In this document: positions 46,690 through 57,959 of the stretch, one piece after another | Layout of the letters: every line of letters begins with the position of its first letter | How positions within the stretch are numbered: position 1 is the first letter of the stretch | NCBI GenBank assembly: GCA_014058105.1 | Contig: JACGCM010000715.1 | Coordinates: 2,170,001 to 2,234,000 of the forward strand | Length of the DNA stretch: 64,000 bases | Reading direction: 5' to 3' | DNA from: Kingdonia uniflora | Taxonomy: Eukaryota > Streptophyta > Magnoliopsida > Ranunculales > Circaeasteraceae | The notes under the pieces: model-generated | The model's input: the letters and a program-made list of their open reading frames with translations, nothing else | Database searches by the model: none | What the model was told of the DNA's origin: nothing | Position numbers and translations under genes: made by a program

Positions 46690-47578
46690 TTTAACTCCTT
46701 TTTGGTGTGACAGAGTTTTTTGCAGAGTCTAAGGGGACTATATCCTTCTTGTTCGACCGACCAATCTTTTTTTATGACATTGTGGTAGTTTTTATTTTCC
46801 GGCCAGAAGGATTGGAAGGGGAATTGCTTCGAGAGGTTGTACAACATCGCGTTGGTATTGAGAAGAATGGGGCCATGGTCCGAGCCTATGATGGGCAAGT
46901 TTCGGACCAAGGAATCTTGGAAGATGGTTCTCCAAGAGACAGAGGCAAGAGCTCTATCCAGCCTGAGCTTAGTTAATTCAACCCCTTTCCTCTTGTTTGA
47001 CCAAGTGAAGGGAACCCCTGAGTGGCCCAGGTCGACTATAGAGGCATTAAAAATGAAGTCTTCATGGGGGTTATGGATGGTATTGTCAAAAGGGATTCTC
47101 CCAAACTTCTCATCTCTGGAGGCAATACAATTTAGGTCACCAATGATAAGCCAGGGGATCGGAATAGCGTTGGCCATATGGGAGATGGTAGACCAGTAGA
47201 ACTGGCAGGTATTTGTCTCTGGGGGACCGTATGTAAATGAACACATCCATTGAATCAGTTTAGTATCCTGCGTATTGTTGTGTTTTTTAGAGGAAATGAG
47301 AGCGTCGATGCCCCTGGGTGAGGAAGCCAGGATAGTGAGATCAATGTCTTTATTCCAAGCCAGCCAGAGACCTCCATCCTAATTGATAGTGGCGCACACC
47401 ATGTGAGAATGGGCATACCCCAATTTGGTAAACTTCTTGAAGGAGTCTGCCTCCGTCGCTTTAGTTTCTACCTGGAAGAGGATATTTGGATCGTGTTTTT
47501 TCTTGGATATTGAGGAGCTCCCGAAGGGTGGCATGTTTTCCACACCCTCTGCAGTTCCAAGAGAGAATAATCATATCT
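46690..47578 (-). pseudogene. LINE-2 ORF2 endonuclease domain, broken
   Basis: ORF2 opens with MIILSWNCRGCGKHATLREL (47573 region). After a frame change come QVETKATEA (catalytic Glu), GGLWLAWN and YGPPETN. WLIIGDLNCIASRDEK and VPFTWSNKRKG follow, then LDRALAS, SWRTIFQDS and IIGSDHGPILL. All landmark motifs of the APE-type nuclease are present in order. A stop lies before DGGLWLAW at ~47382. The frame ends at 46686. Confidence 0.87.
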
Positions 47579-47769
47579 TATTGAGGGCCAGTGTCGGGCC
47601 CGCTTCCGAGTTAGAGGTAATATCCATTTGGGGTAAGAGAACTTGTATTTTAACCTGATGTGGGTTTCTTTTTTCTTTTCTAGTACGGGGAGAGACACGG
47701 CCAGAGACACGATTGATGCAAATCGACAAAACAACTTTTACATTTGAGTTATGGGGGGTGAGGAGGAAT

Positions 47770-50148
47770 CAAGTTGTGGTAATCAAATTTATGGTGTGGA
47801 AATTAGGCTCAGAGATAGTTCCTTCTATGTATTGGATAAGTTTGTGTGAAAGAGTAGGCCGCCTCTGAGTCTTATCACGGTTCCAGAGCGATACGATCAG
47901 ACAAAACAAGATGCTACAGTTTAGATCCTCTCTCTTCCTGCTTAAGAGCTTGTAAGACGCTCTACTGGCCGAGTTCAAAGATGTATGAGAGTGATCCCCA
48001 GGAGTCGGCCGGTCCGCATGGTCGCCTAGAGTCAATTTTAATCCGTCTATGCCAAAAATTTCTAAAGTCAAGTGGCATATACCCTGGTCAGCTACGAAGA
48101 ATCTATGAAAAGTCTGGGGTGTCAATCGACCACAAGGTAAAACAAATCTAAACAACGCATGATCAAATAAGGAGCGAAAATGAAAGAGTCTGGCAGAGGA
48201 AATAATGTATACCTTAACGGGGTGTGGAGAGTCCCCTGTACCTTCTTCTGTTGATGGCGTATCTGCAATCTCCCGCTTTTGGTCTCTCTTGCCCCAGCTT
48301 CCTTGCCCTGAGCTGCCGGCTGTCCTATCCGAGTTGTGGCCAAAAATGTCTTCCTTGGTCGGAGTGACCCAAACCGAATGCTCAGATGATGAGTACCCAA
48401 TCTCAAGTGGTTCAAGATCCGAGGATAACTCCGGTGAACCTTCTTGTCGGTGGATGGCCGAAAATGGCGATCGCTGCGGGTTGGCCCATGGGGCCAGTGA
48501 GGTATGGGCTGGATAATCAGGTTAATAGAGAAGGGGGTGTTCAAGTTTGTAATATCCAGTTTTTTCTTGCCCGAGGCCAAGCCCAACCTTTCGAGGTCAA
48601 AAATATTAGGGGTGCAGATAGAACCATCCATGCCTTGTTCAAGCAAATACAGATTGGTAAAGTGAGACGGGTTTGGGCTTTGTTGGAGTAGGCCCCGTTA
48701 GGTAAATTTCTTCTTCAATCTATAAAGTGGTGACGTTGACTTATTGCATGCGGGTAAGCTTGTGTGGGTACCCACATCATTAAATAACTCGTTTCTCATC
48801 TATTTTGGAAATGAATGAGTGGGGGGAAATGATTGTTCTCTGCAATGTCCCATCAGCCGCTTGTCTTTGCAGCTACGAAAGCTATCTAAAAAATTCAATC
48901 AAATTCGCCAAGAAATTATTTAATTGTGCCGTCACCTCCGAAGGCCTCAATGGTCGTAAGTGAATCATGATATGTTGGTTTGGAAAGTGTGCCCGATGTG
49001 GACTTGCTCAGGTTGTAATGATGACTTTGATGTCTCTGAAGTCGGCTAACGAATCCCAGTCGGTGCATGTCGATGATTTGTTCTACATTGTCTCCTTGAG
49101 ATCGCCCAAAGTTGGTTTGTTCAGACAGTTGCATCGGCTCTGAGATGATGGGTGCCTTTGAGCTGACTGTATTGCCGTGTCTAACTCGGGTAATGGCGTT
49201 AGTCCCTCTGTTGGACTCTTTGAATCTAACCTCATTTCCTTGGCTGCATGCATGGTGTTGTTGGTGAGTGTGGCTGTGATTCTGGTATGTATCTTGAGTA
49301 CTTGCATAAAAATGCTTAAATGGCGAAGAAACAATGTTTCTGGGCAGGTTAATTTGTATATGTGAACCGTAGTGGAACTCGAACTTAGTATTGATATTTA
49401 GGCGATTCCTTTCCTTCATCACCATCACGAATCTTTTGCATAGAAAAAGGGGATGGGAAATGATCCCACAATATGGGCAAAATCCCTCAAGTCTCTCGTA
49501 TTTAACCATGATCCTGGCGTCTCCAAACTGTTACAACCTAGAAATTGGAATAGAAAGAACAAGTGGTTTCTCTATAAACAGATTAACCAGGATACGCACA
49601 AAACTTGCCCTACGTGGCTCTATTTGATATTCTTCAAAATCGTCAAGAATATATTCTCTGATCTTATTACCGATCAGCCTAAACGATTCCTTTCCTAACA
49701 TACAACACGGTAGGCCGGAGACCTGTACCCTGCAAAGATATTTGGAGAAGTTGATCTCTGATTGGTGTAACATAGTATTAAAAGGTTGTTGTAAAATAGA
49801 GAATCCAAAAACATTGGCTGGTTGGGCATTTAGGATGGTTTGTTAATCCTTATGGTTGTCAAAATTTGCTATATAGACCTTATAATCTTGCTCATACAAA
49901 TGTGGAGGAATGCGAGAGACAAGTTTTCCCCATTCTCTAGAAACCCCATCCGTTATAACTTGTTCCTTGATATTATGAGAAATCGATTTGAGTGCTATCG
50001 CAAATTGCCATTTTGTTTTGAGATTCTTCCACAATATGTTTCGTCAAGAAGAAGAATGGGCACCGGGTCGTGTGTTGAAAAGCCTTGAAACATCTCTGCT
50101 AGTTTTCCTCTTCGGTAGCCACATTGTGGTAACTAGCATCTTCGTCGG
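47770..50148 (-). pseudogene. LINE-2 ORF1 (DUF4283 plus zinc knuckle), broken
   Basis: It begins near 50148 (MTENTDEDASYHNVATEEEN then a stop). A DUF4283-type N-terminus follows: VSREWGKLVSRIPP and ANFDNHKD (~49950-49845), then SEINFSKYLCRVQVSGLPCC, ESFRLIGNKI and RRASFVRILVNLFIEKPLV (49770-49540). A zinc knuckle follows in MVKYERLEGFCPYCGIISHP with LFLC (49509-49430). The long Gln/His/Ser-rich tail (49400-48916) and a Pro/Arg-rich part (48646-48120) complete it. ORF1 protein binds LINE RNA. Several frame changes and stops are present. Confidence 0.8.
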
Positions 50149-50877
50149 TGTTTTCTGTCATCGGTAGTGTTGTACAATATATGTGCTTTAAGATAGTGTG
50201 GGAGGAGTAGGGTTAAGGTAGACAAACAGTTTTACTAAAGGGATGGAGGATGGAAGAGTTTGGAAGTTACGTAAGAGATGGTGTGTTTTCTGTCATCGGT
50301 AGAGGTGCTTAGCGCCTGTACCTGGAGAGGGTGAGGGAGGGAGTAGAAAGGATTAAAATGGTTTCAGGGTTAGTATGATATGAACGATGGTTGGTAAAAG
50401 AACGTAAGAGATGGTGTGTTATTAGTTAGGGTATAAGGAAGCAAGAAGGTTAACAGTGAAGAAGGTTGTGGGTTAGAGGTGTCTACGGGTTAATGGAGGA
50501 AGGGTTTTTGTTTGTGTTTAGGGAGAGAGGGAGAAGGGAGATGGGAATTGTGTATCCTTCTTAATTATCTCTTATCGGTACTTGGATCTTTGAGGTTGCA
50601 ATTGTTTATTTTGTATTACACATTTCCCTAAAAGTGACCATATAAGTGAGCAGAATAGTGCAACATCATTTCTTAAATGTTCGTCGATTATAGCATTCAA
50701 GTAATTTTTTTATTTATTTACCATAACTAATACCTTACGGTGTCTTTCCAAACATAAGAAGTTATAAACCGAAAGTTGCCACTTACGGCGAGTCTAATTA
50801 CCGCATCTTTTGTCGATCTTTGATCCATGTGATTTCAAGTTTCAAATCACAGCAAATCCCTAACTACACGTATCTTG

Positions 50878-50879
<2 letters not shown>

Positions 50880-50922
<43 letters not shown>

Positions 50923-51241
50923 ACTTTGATAGGGAGATTGATTTACTGTGACGGAGATAGGAAGTTGCATAGTTGAAGAAGAGAAAGTGATGAAGGGAGA
51001 GAGAGAGAACTATATATACACTTTAGAGAGAGCGATGCTGGAGAAAGGGACGCTGGAGAGAGAGAGAGAGAGAGAGAGAAAGAAAGAAGCCGAAGATGAC
51101 TGGGGAGAGAGAGATAGATTAAGGGTTGCCTCTACCATTTTTTATTTTTTTGTTTAAAGTCCTTGAGTCAAGCATTAGATAATCTCGAGGCATTGGGGGT
51201 TGGCATTGCCTTTTATTGGGGGTGGCTATTATCCCGACCCA
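50880..51241 (-). repeat. MULE-2 right terminal inverted repeat with (GA)n
   Basis: A perfect (GA)n run lies at 50881-50920 and a shorter one at 51059-51080, followed by the TIR proper from about 50980. The small ORF 50948-51157 is a translation of GA-rich sequence. Confidence 0.8.
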
Positions 51242-51343
51242 TTCTTATAACATGCACAACCCATTCCTATTTTATTCCTGACATCTCTAGGTGAGTGCAA
51301 GCCCATAATTACCATGTATTTGGCTGTAAATCTTCTAGCCTAA

Positions 51344-51635
51344 GAGCATCTCTAGCAGTTGGATTTTTGGGTGTGGGTTGGGTTTGTTTGTCAGTCCAAA
51401 CTCAAAACCCACACTTTTCCCCTCCTAACAGTATAAAAATTGCCTAGAGTTTAAAATATTAAGTGGACTAAATTACAGTGCCGCATATTAAGGCTTTTCT
51501 ATTGGTGTGGGAGGTGATAAATAATTCTGGCAGACTAAAAAGCTATTGTCATTAAATAAAGACCGCCATGTCATCAACAACCCACACCCACTACTGGGTG
51601 GTTTGGGTTAAGATTTTTTTATCTGACTTGGTGGG
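51344..51635. mobile_element. MITE 3, left part, interrupted by the Tat element
   Basis: It begins GAGCATCTCTAGCAGTTGGA after TAA (51341-51343), the same kind of end as MITE 1 and MITE 2, and holds GGGTGTGGGTTGGGTTTG. Its inverted right end is not found before the LTR at 51636, so it should lie beyond the 3' LTR off the right edge. Confidence 0.55.
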
Positions 51636-52224
51636 TGTAGGGACTTATCCCTCGAGCTAAGGACACTCGATCTCATCTATACCTCGAGCTTTATACGACT
51701 CGACCTTATCCAGTACCAGATTCACGCTTAAACAAACGCGTTAAGAGTTACACATCGACCACGAACTCGAGCTGAACATGGATCGTCCACAACAGATGTA
51801 AACAGAACAAGTCAACATACATCTGTCTCCCATGAGCCAGTAGTTACACACTCAACTGCCCATGACTCCAACTTTCAGGAAAATGTGTTCGAGCACGATG
51901 TCAAGCTGAGAGCAGGGTCTATAAAAGGGTAGAGCTTCTAAGGAAACAGGGAGGTCGACAGAAAAATCTAGACATACAATTATCTGATCTCTAGCTATTT
52001 TTTCTTAGATTAACTCTTGTAATCAGATTCTCTCAATCTCTCAAGCAATAATACTACTTTCATAAAATCCTCCACTCGAGGTCGCGGTTTTTACCTATTT
52101 ACAGGTTTTACACGCTAAATCCCCTGTGTCAAGTGTTATCTCTTATTTAATTCTTGGCATAGTAGTTCTTAGTGTAAGGATCGATTTCAAGCTAGTTCGA
52201 GCTTTACAAAATTTGGTCCCTACA
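51636..52224 (+). repeat. Tat 5' LTR (589 bp) with TATA box
   Basis: The ends TGTAGGGAC and GTCCCTACA form a short inverted repeat with TG...CA. A TATA box TATAAAAGG lies at ~51920-51928. TCGAGCT motifs recur through it. The right-hand partner is outside the window, so the boundary rests on the terminal repeat and the primer site. Confidence 0.8.
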
Positions 52225-52225
52225 T

Positions 52226-52244
52226 TTGGCGTCGTCTGTGGGAA
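52226..52244 (+). promoter_or_regulatory. Tat primer-binding site
   Basis: TTGGCGTCGTCTGTGGGAA directly follows the LTR. This TGGCGYCGTCTGTGGGAA form is common after the 5' LTR of plant Ty3/gypsy elements of the Tat group; the matching tRNA was not determined. Confidence 0.75.
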
Positions 52245-52309
52245 CGTACGATTTTTTCCACGTACTTAAGGACCACGATTGATACTCATTAGTCAAGTAG
52301 TATTCAATT

Positions 52310-54084
52310 ATGGTTCAAACACGTCAGTCTTTCAGAGCTCAGCCTAAAAGTTCGAGGGAACCTGATCGGGTTACCGAGCATCGGGCGAGCTTAATTGCCA
52401 AAGTCGAGAAACAGAGTCAGCTCGTGCGCCAGCTATTGGGAGATCGAGAACTCTGGGAGCAGGAATCAGAACGAGAGCGTCAAGCCCGAGTTCTGGAGAC
52501 AAAGAAGTAAGAAGCTCAGATGTTAGCTTTTCTAATAGCTCTGAAGGAATTACAGAGCAACCAACCACCACCAGCCCTAAGAGAGTACGAAATAGTACCA
52601 ATAATCTCAAGAGTTTCCATTCACGAGAGGTTAGGGGCACATAAGGTACATAGTACATACATTTCTTGGATTCATTGTGAAGATCCACAAGTACCGATAG
52701 TCTCAATTCATTTGGGACAGGAGGCGCAGACAGATATCAGCAGATATCGCAGACCTTCTAAGCAGCCCGAGGAAGTCTTGCGACCTCCTTACCGAGCCCC
52801 ACTTCTTGAATGTGTGAGCGAGGAAACAGGTGATCACGTTCTCAAACTCGTACGTCAAGCAATTCCGATAGTTCCAGCAGATCCGGTAGTTCCAGCAATT
52901 CCAGCAGCTCCTATCCCTCAACATTATATTTCTCAGGAAATCATGGACCAGCGTATCAGGGAGATCATCGAAGCAACGACTTTATACGCCAAGGATGACT
53001 CACACAAATTACAAGGTAGTCTAATTGCTAAAGAATTATTTGATATGAATGTCCCAACATGTTTTCATACACCCAAGATCATCAAATACAACGGAACCGA
53101 TCCTGGTCAACATGTTCAACAATTCCGTGACTCATTGAGTTTGTATTCTAATCTAAATCACATCCTTTGCCGGCTCTTTGCTACCAGTCTTCAGGACGAA
53201 CCTCTCCGTTGGTTCCATTCTTTACCGGAAGGTTCGATTCATACCTTCGAGCAGTTACAAAAAATCTTCATCAAGGCTTATGCCCACAACAAAGACAAGG
53301 AAGAGAACTTATATTCTCTTATAAGTCTCAAACAAGCGCATGGGGGGAAGCTCGAGGATTTCTCCAAGATGTTTCTCGAGTTAGCTCGGAAGGTCGACAA
53401 TCTAGATTTGAAGACAGCTGTGTCCGCATTCACAAAAGCTATCCAGTTCAATTGCAAAGCTAAATAGTATCTCTTCCTGAAGAAGCCTAAGACTCTTGAA
53501 GATATGATCGAAAAAGTCAACAATTACATCGATCTGGAGTAGATGATGCCTGAACCGAATAAACCTGTAAAGGCAGTCCGCAACACCAAGTTTCCTTCTA
53601 CAAATTTTAATAACAACCGCAGCTCGAACGAACCAGGCGATCCTAAACGAGCAAAGACAGAACCAGAAAGAGACAATAATCATAGGTCGCAGAAACCATC
53701 CAGAACAATCATACCAAATTTGAATGCCAAGCTTTCTGTGATCTATCATATTCTCTAGAAAGATAAATGTTTCTGTCCAGCTCAACATCTTGATCCAATA
53801 ACAGGTCGACCTTATTGTGAATATCACAAGATTAAGCACCACAAGACCGACAATTGCTATGGTTTGAAAAAGCTCCTGGAAATCATTTTTAAGGAAGGGA
53901 GGATGCACGAATACATCATAAATCTTCCTAGCTATAAAGACGGGAGCTATCTGAAAGAAGATGATGTGGCTCAAGCAACAGAACAAGCAGAGGAGACGCA
54001 TCTATATCATCTCTACTGCAGCAATATGATCGAGATCAATCAAGTTTCAAATTCTAACAGAGTCAAGCGGAGGAAGTTTGGCTA
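52310..54084 (+). pseudogene. Tat gag, broken
   Basis: It starts MVQTRQSFRAQPKSSREPDR (52310), with one stop at 52508. The main frame (52520-53467) has a Pro-rich linker, then FHTPKIIKYNGTDPGQHVQQ, LFATSLQDEPLRWFHSLP and SLKQAHGGKLEDFSKMFLEL, the retrotransposon gag (capsid-like) domain. Further stops lie at 53465, 53540 and 53757. The rest (53760-54084) contains CEYHKIKHHKTDNCYGLKK, a Cys/His segment of the nucleic-acid-binding type. Confidence 0.85.
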
Positions 54085-54214
54085 GTGCTGTGACCTTGCC
54101 ATCCAAGACAAGGAAGCCAAGCTCCTCTCAGAGTCAAGTAGTCGTCGAAAGGGAATCTCCTTCGAGGACTGCGACGCATGACATGTGAAGTATCCTCATC
54201 ATTATGTACTAGTA

Positions 54215-54700
54215 ATTATGCTCAAAATAAGGAACTTCGTAATGCACACCATGATGGTAGACACAGGAAGTGGAGTTGAGATCCTTTTCCTGAATATAAT
54301 TGACTAGATGGGACTCTCAGATCAGGTCGTTCAAAGTGAGATAGACATCAGTGGATTTAATGGGTCCAAAGAAGAACGAGTTGGGAAGATCACTCTCCCG
54401 ATCACAGCGGGGACTACTGCTATCGACGTTATTTTCTACGTCATCAACGCCAAATCAAGGTATTTGGGGATACTAAGATGTTGTTGGCTGCACAATATGG
54501 AGGCTATCCCGTCCACTTTCCACCAAACACTCTGGTTCATGCATAACAACGGTATTTATGAAATCAATGGAAGTCAGAAACTCTCTCGAGCTTGCGAGAA
54601 TACAGTCTCACCAGTTCTCGACCATTCAAAACAGATTGCTGCATAACAATCACAGAAGGCTGGTCACCTCGATGGTCAGTCTTCTCCAGCCGAGCCCGTG
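54215..54700 (+). pseudogene. Tat aspartic protease, broken
   Basis: The motif MVDTGSGVEILF at ~54250-54285 keeps the catalytic DTG-S. It is followed by a stop, then VGKITLPITAGTTAIDVIFY and SRYLGILRCCWLHNMEAIPS, matching the retropepsin region of gypsy polyproteins (the usual motif is ILGRPWLH). The frame ends at 54646. It would cleave the polyprotein. Confidence 0.8.
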
Positions 54701-54899
54701 GAATACGTCCAGGTCAATGGAGTTAACCGAGGTACTTATATTGGTACAAAATTAATTCAAACAGATAAAAGCTCTTATTTATTTCCTCCAATCCAACAAA
54801 TACGTTTTCGTATGGAACTTCCAATAAATGCCAGGCGTAGACCCCTCAAAGACTTGCCACATCTTAAACATCCGCGAAGGCGCCGCAGCTGTAAAATAG

Positions 54900-55960
54900 A
54901 AGCAACACAGGTTATCTCCAAGACTCAGAGACAAGGTGAACAAGGAGATCGACAAACTTATCGAGGTCGGTTTCATTCGAGAAGCCAAGTACCCAGACTG
55001 GATTTCTAATATCGTTGTTGTTCCAAAGAAGAATGGGAAGGTCTGGGTCCGCGTAGATTTTACAAATCTCAACAAATACACGCCAAAGGACAGCTTCCCT
55101 CTTCCGATCATTCATCAGATCCTCGACTCTACAACAGGTCACGAACTCTTGTCCATGATGGACGCCGCCTCGGGGTACAATCAGATTTCACTCTTGGAAG
55201 CAGATCAAGAGAAGACTACGTTTATAACAGAAAGAGGTCTCTACTATTACAAGGTCATGCCATTCGGCCTTAAGAACGTTGGAGCCATTTACTAAAGGCT
55301 GGTCACGAGCATGTTCAATGAACACTTGGGAAAATATAGTTGAAGTCTATATTGATGACATGCTTTGCAAGAGCCTAAAGAAAGAAGATCACATCTCTCA
55401 CCTCACTACAGTATTCAGTATATTACGATCCTACAGAATGAAGCTTAATCATGAAAAATGTCAGTTCGGCGTTCACTCAGGCAAGTTCTTGGGTCATCTT
55501 ATCAGCAAGAAAGGGATAGAAGCTGATCCAGATCAAATTCGAGCTCTTCTGGACATACCTTCACCATCAACAAAGAAGGATGTACAAAAGCTCACGGGAA
55601 AGATTGCAGCAATTAACAGATTCGTATCCAAATCCTCATACCGATGTAGATGGTTATTTATGCTACTCTGAGGTTCTACTCAACGAGGCAAAAATTCAAA
55701 GAACGAAGATATCGACTGGACACCGGAGTGTAAAACAGCTTTTCAGGAACTCAAAACTTACCTAGGGAGAGCTCCAATCATGAGCACTCCGATAGGCAAT
55801 GAGGAACTGATTATCTACCTCGCATTTACAGATATATCTCTCAGCTCAGTTCTCATTCAGCTCGAAGGAAAAATTGAGAAACCGATCTTCTTCATCAACA
55901 AGACACTTACTCCAGCAGAAACGAGTTTCAGATCCTGACTAGGAAGAACATGATCCAGAT
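54900..55960 (+). pseudogene. Tat reverse transcriptase and first RNase H, broken
   Basis: RT opens with DKVNKEIDKLIEVGFIREAK (54925-54985), then PKKNGKVWVRVDFTNLNKYT and FPLPIIHQILDSTTGHELLS. MDAASGYNQI, MPFGLKNVGA and, after a stop and shift near 55290, the catalytic VYIDDMLCKS (~55348-55378) follow. KFLGHLISKKGIEADPDQI and the linker KLTGKIAAINRFVSKS come next. The RT-type RNase H at 55690-55935 (LIIYLAFTDISLSSVLIQLE, KPIFFINKTL) stops after ETSFRS. The catalytic YIDD is intact; frame breaks make the whole inactive. Confidence 0.88.
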
Positions 55961-56400
55961 CTCACCGAAGATGCAGTAGATGAGATCCCATCTTTCAAAT
56001 CTTTTGATGATCGAGCATCATGGATATCTCAAAAAGGGTGGAGGCACCTCACCGATGGTTCAACAGGACCCGCAGGGTCGGGAATTGGGATTGTTCTCAT
56101 TACACCTTCCAACGATAGAATCGAGAAATCTATCCGTCTCGACTTCGAAGCCTCGAACAATGTTACAGAGTGTGAGGCACTCATTCATGGTCTGGACATG
56201 GCTCTTGAACTCGGAATCACTGAAATCTCAGCCTACACAGACTCTCTTCTAATCGTTCATCACTACTCAACACATTACAAGAAAAATGGCATCATGGTCG
56301 ATTATGCAGCTCTGGTTGTAGAAAAACTAAACAAATTTCACAAAGCTGCGCTCGAATACCTCCCTTGAGGAGAGAATCGCCACGCTGGCTCCTTGGCTTA
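55961..56400 (+). pseudogene. Tat second (archaeal-type) RNase H
   Basis: In the frame around 56050-56370 the sequence reads LTDGSTGPAGSGIGIVLITP (first Asp), NNVTECEALIHGLDMALELG (Glu) and ISAYTDSLLIVHHY (Asp), ending AALEYLP then a TGA. This fold belongs to the extra aRNH domain placed between RT-RNase H and integrase in Tat elements. About 50 codons that should join it to the first RNase H are missing at ~55945-55980. Confidence 0.82.
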
Positions 56401-56559
56401 CTTAGCCAGAGTATTGGGTACAGAATCACGACACCTTCAAATTGAGGTTATTTCTAACCCTAATATTAATCGTACTACGATATATGCGATTAACACTGGG
56501 GGCGATAAGATGGCGGAAGATGATTGAAGGAAACCTTTCATTACTTATCTCGGTCAGGA

Positions 56560-57771
56560 TAACTCATGCAACGGGCCACTACCAGATGATCCACAGCAGC
56601 GCAGACACATCATCGAGAATTCAAAACGCTACACAGTCCAACCAAATGGCGATCTCTACAAACGCTCGGTCACTGGTCCATACCACAAGTGCCTCTCTAA
56701 GGAACTTGCCGACAATATGCTTCGAGATCTACATGAAGGAATCTACGGATCCCATACCGCAGGACGAGCTCTTGCTAATAGAGCTATTACCCAAGGAGTG
56801 TTCTGGCCAAAGATGCAGAAGCAAGCTGAAGAATACTCAAGGAAATACGATGCATGTCAACACCATGGAAATCAAATTCGGGCCCCTGTCCTCAAACTCA
56901 ATGCCAGTAAGGTGTACTGGCCATTCAAGCAATGGGAACTCAATCTAGTTGTTGAATTCCCCAATACTCCGGGTAATAAGAAATTTCTTCTTGTTGCCAC
57001 AGATTACTTCACCAAATGGGTCGATGCAGTTCCTCTATGCAGAACTCGAGAAGAAGAGGTCATTTCTTTCATATGGCAGCATATCATCACAAGATTTGGT
57101 TGTCCACATTTGATCCGTATCGATAACGGTCCTCAATTCGTTGGAGCAAAGGTCGTAGCTTTCTCAACAAACACAACATAATCCATTCTCCATCAAACCC
57201 ATACTACCCCCAGGGAAACGGACAGGCAGAGATCACAAACAAGATCATCGTAGATGGTCTCAAAAAGCGCCTTATGTTACAGAAGAAAGGCAACTGGATA
57301 CGTGAATTGCCTCACGTCTTATGGGCTTATCGAACTACACCCCGGAAGTCAACACAATGCTCTTCTTTTCTGCTTATCTATGGAACTGAGGCAGTCATCC
57401 CAACGAAGTACCACCACCCTGTGAGAGACCACGAGCTCACAAACGAAGAAAATGAGTTTGAATTGGCTTGCAACCTCAATTGGATCGATGAGACACGAGA
57501 TCGAGTTATTGCAAATCTTGGTCGATATCATCAAACACTGGCAAACAACAAACGAGTTTACATTCGGGAGTTCGTTATCAACGACTGGGTCCTTCGAGAA
57601 ATCCTTGATAGCAGAAAAGATCCACATGCTGGGAAACTAGCAGAAAACTGTAAAGGTCCTTTCATGGTCATAGGTCGAACTGGCCTGGGTTCATACTATC
57701 TCATGACGGAAGCTGGTGACAAAATTCTAAATCCATGGAATACAAGAAGATTGAAGTTATATCAACGCTGA
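56560..57771 (+). pseudogene. Tat integrase, broken
   Basis: The zinc domain begins at DLHEGIYGSHTAGRALANRA (56730-56790), with WPKMQKQAEEYSRKYDACQH, where the first Cys of the CxxC pair reads Tyr. The catalytic core has VATDYFTKWVDAVPL (first Asp, 56995), RIDNGPQFVGAK (second Asp, 57118) and, after a shift near 57178, YYPQGNGQAEITNK with the Glu (57202-57243). The C-terminal part (57274-57771) has ELPHVLWAYRTTPRKSTQ, FLLIYGTEAVIPTKYHHPVR and GPFMVIGRTGLGSYYLMTEA, then NTRRLKLYQ at the end of pol. Confidence 0.87.
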
Positions 57772-57959
57772 ACAGCTCCTCCGTTACTCAGCAGCGTTCA
57801 ATCCACCTCGGGATTTTACCTCCAATGTATGTACAAACTCTTTTCAATCAATGAAATCTTTTTTTTATCACAAGAATCCCTCCTATACAATTCTACTTCA
57901 TCTCCATCCAAGGGTAAAAGCCCAATTTATCTTAGCTCGATCCCTAAAGGTAAATCACA

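Larger units (their letters stand above)
44510..50549 (-). mobile_element. LINE-2: near full-length non-LTR retrotransposon, RT core deleted
   Basis: On the minus strand the order is a C/T-rich 5' UTR (50549-50160), ORF1 (50090-~47770), then ORF2 with an endonuclease (47578-46690), a remnant of RT from the FADD box on (46640-45700), a zinc-finger-like part (45530-45309) and RNase H (45161-44538). A 13-bp flanking pair, GTGTATCATTCTT (44497-44509) and GTGTATCCTTCTT (50550-50562), differs at one base and is a likely target duplication. The endonuclease frame ends at 46686 and the RT FADD segment follows at once, so about 300 codons of RT are deleted. Stops and shifts are common. A poly(A) tail is nearly absent. 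Confidence 0.85.
43324..51241. mobile_element. MULE-2: 7.9-kb Mutator-like element filled by later insertions
   Basis: A 9-bp duplication TTCTTATAA flanks it exactly (43315-43323 and 51242-51250). The left end GGTTGGGATAATATCCCCC is answered by GGGGTGGCTATTATCCCGACCC at the right, and GGCAATGCCAACC, CTAATGCTTGACTC and ACTTTAAA blocks pair across the ends. The TIRs reach ~270 bp and run into CT/GA-rich tracts, as in MULE-1. No transposase was found. The interior holds a tandem array (43610-44290) with a SINE, a minus-strand LINE (about 44510-50549) and GA-rich sequence. It is therefore a non-autonomous MULE, about 1.6 kb before the later insertions. Confidence 0.88.

Noticed and set aside
48205..48691. 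Plus-strand ORFs of about 100 codons
   Set aside because: They lie antisense to the LINE-2 ORF1 tail and have no family resemblance.
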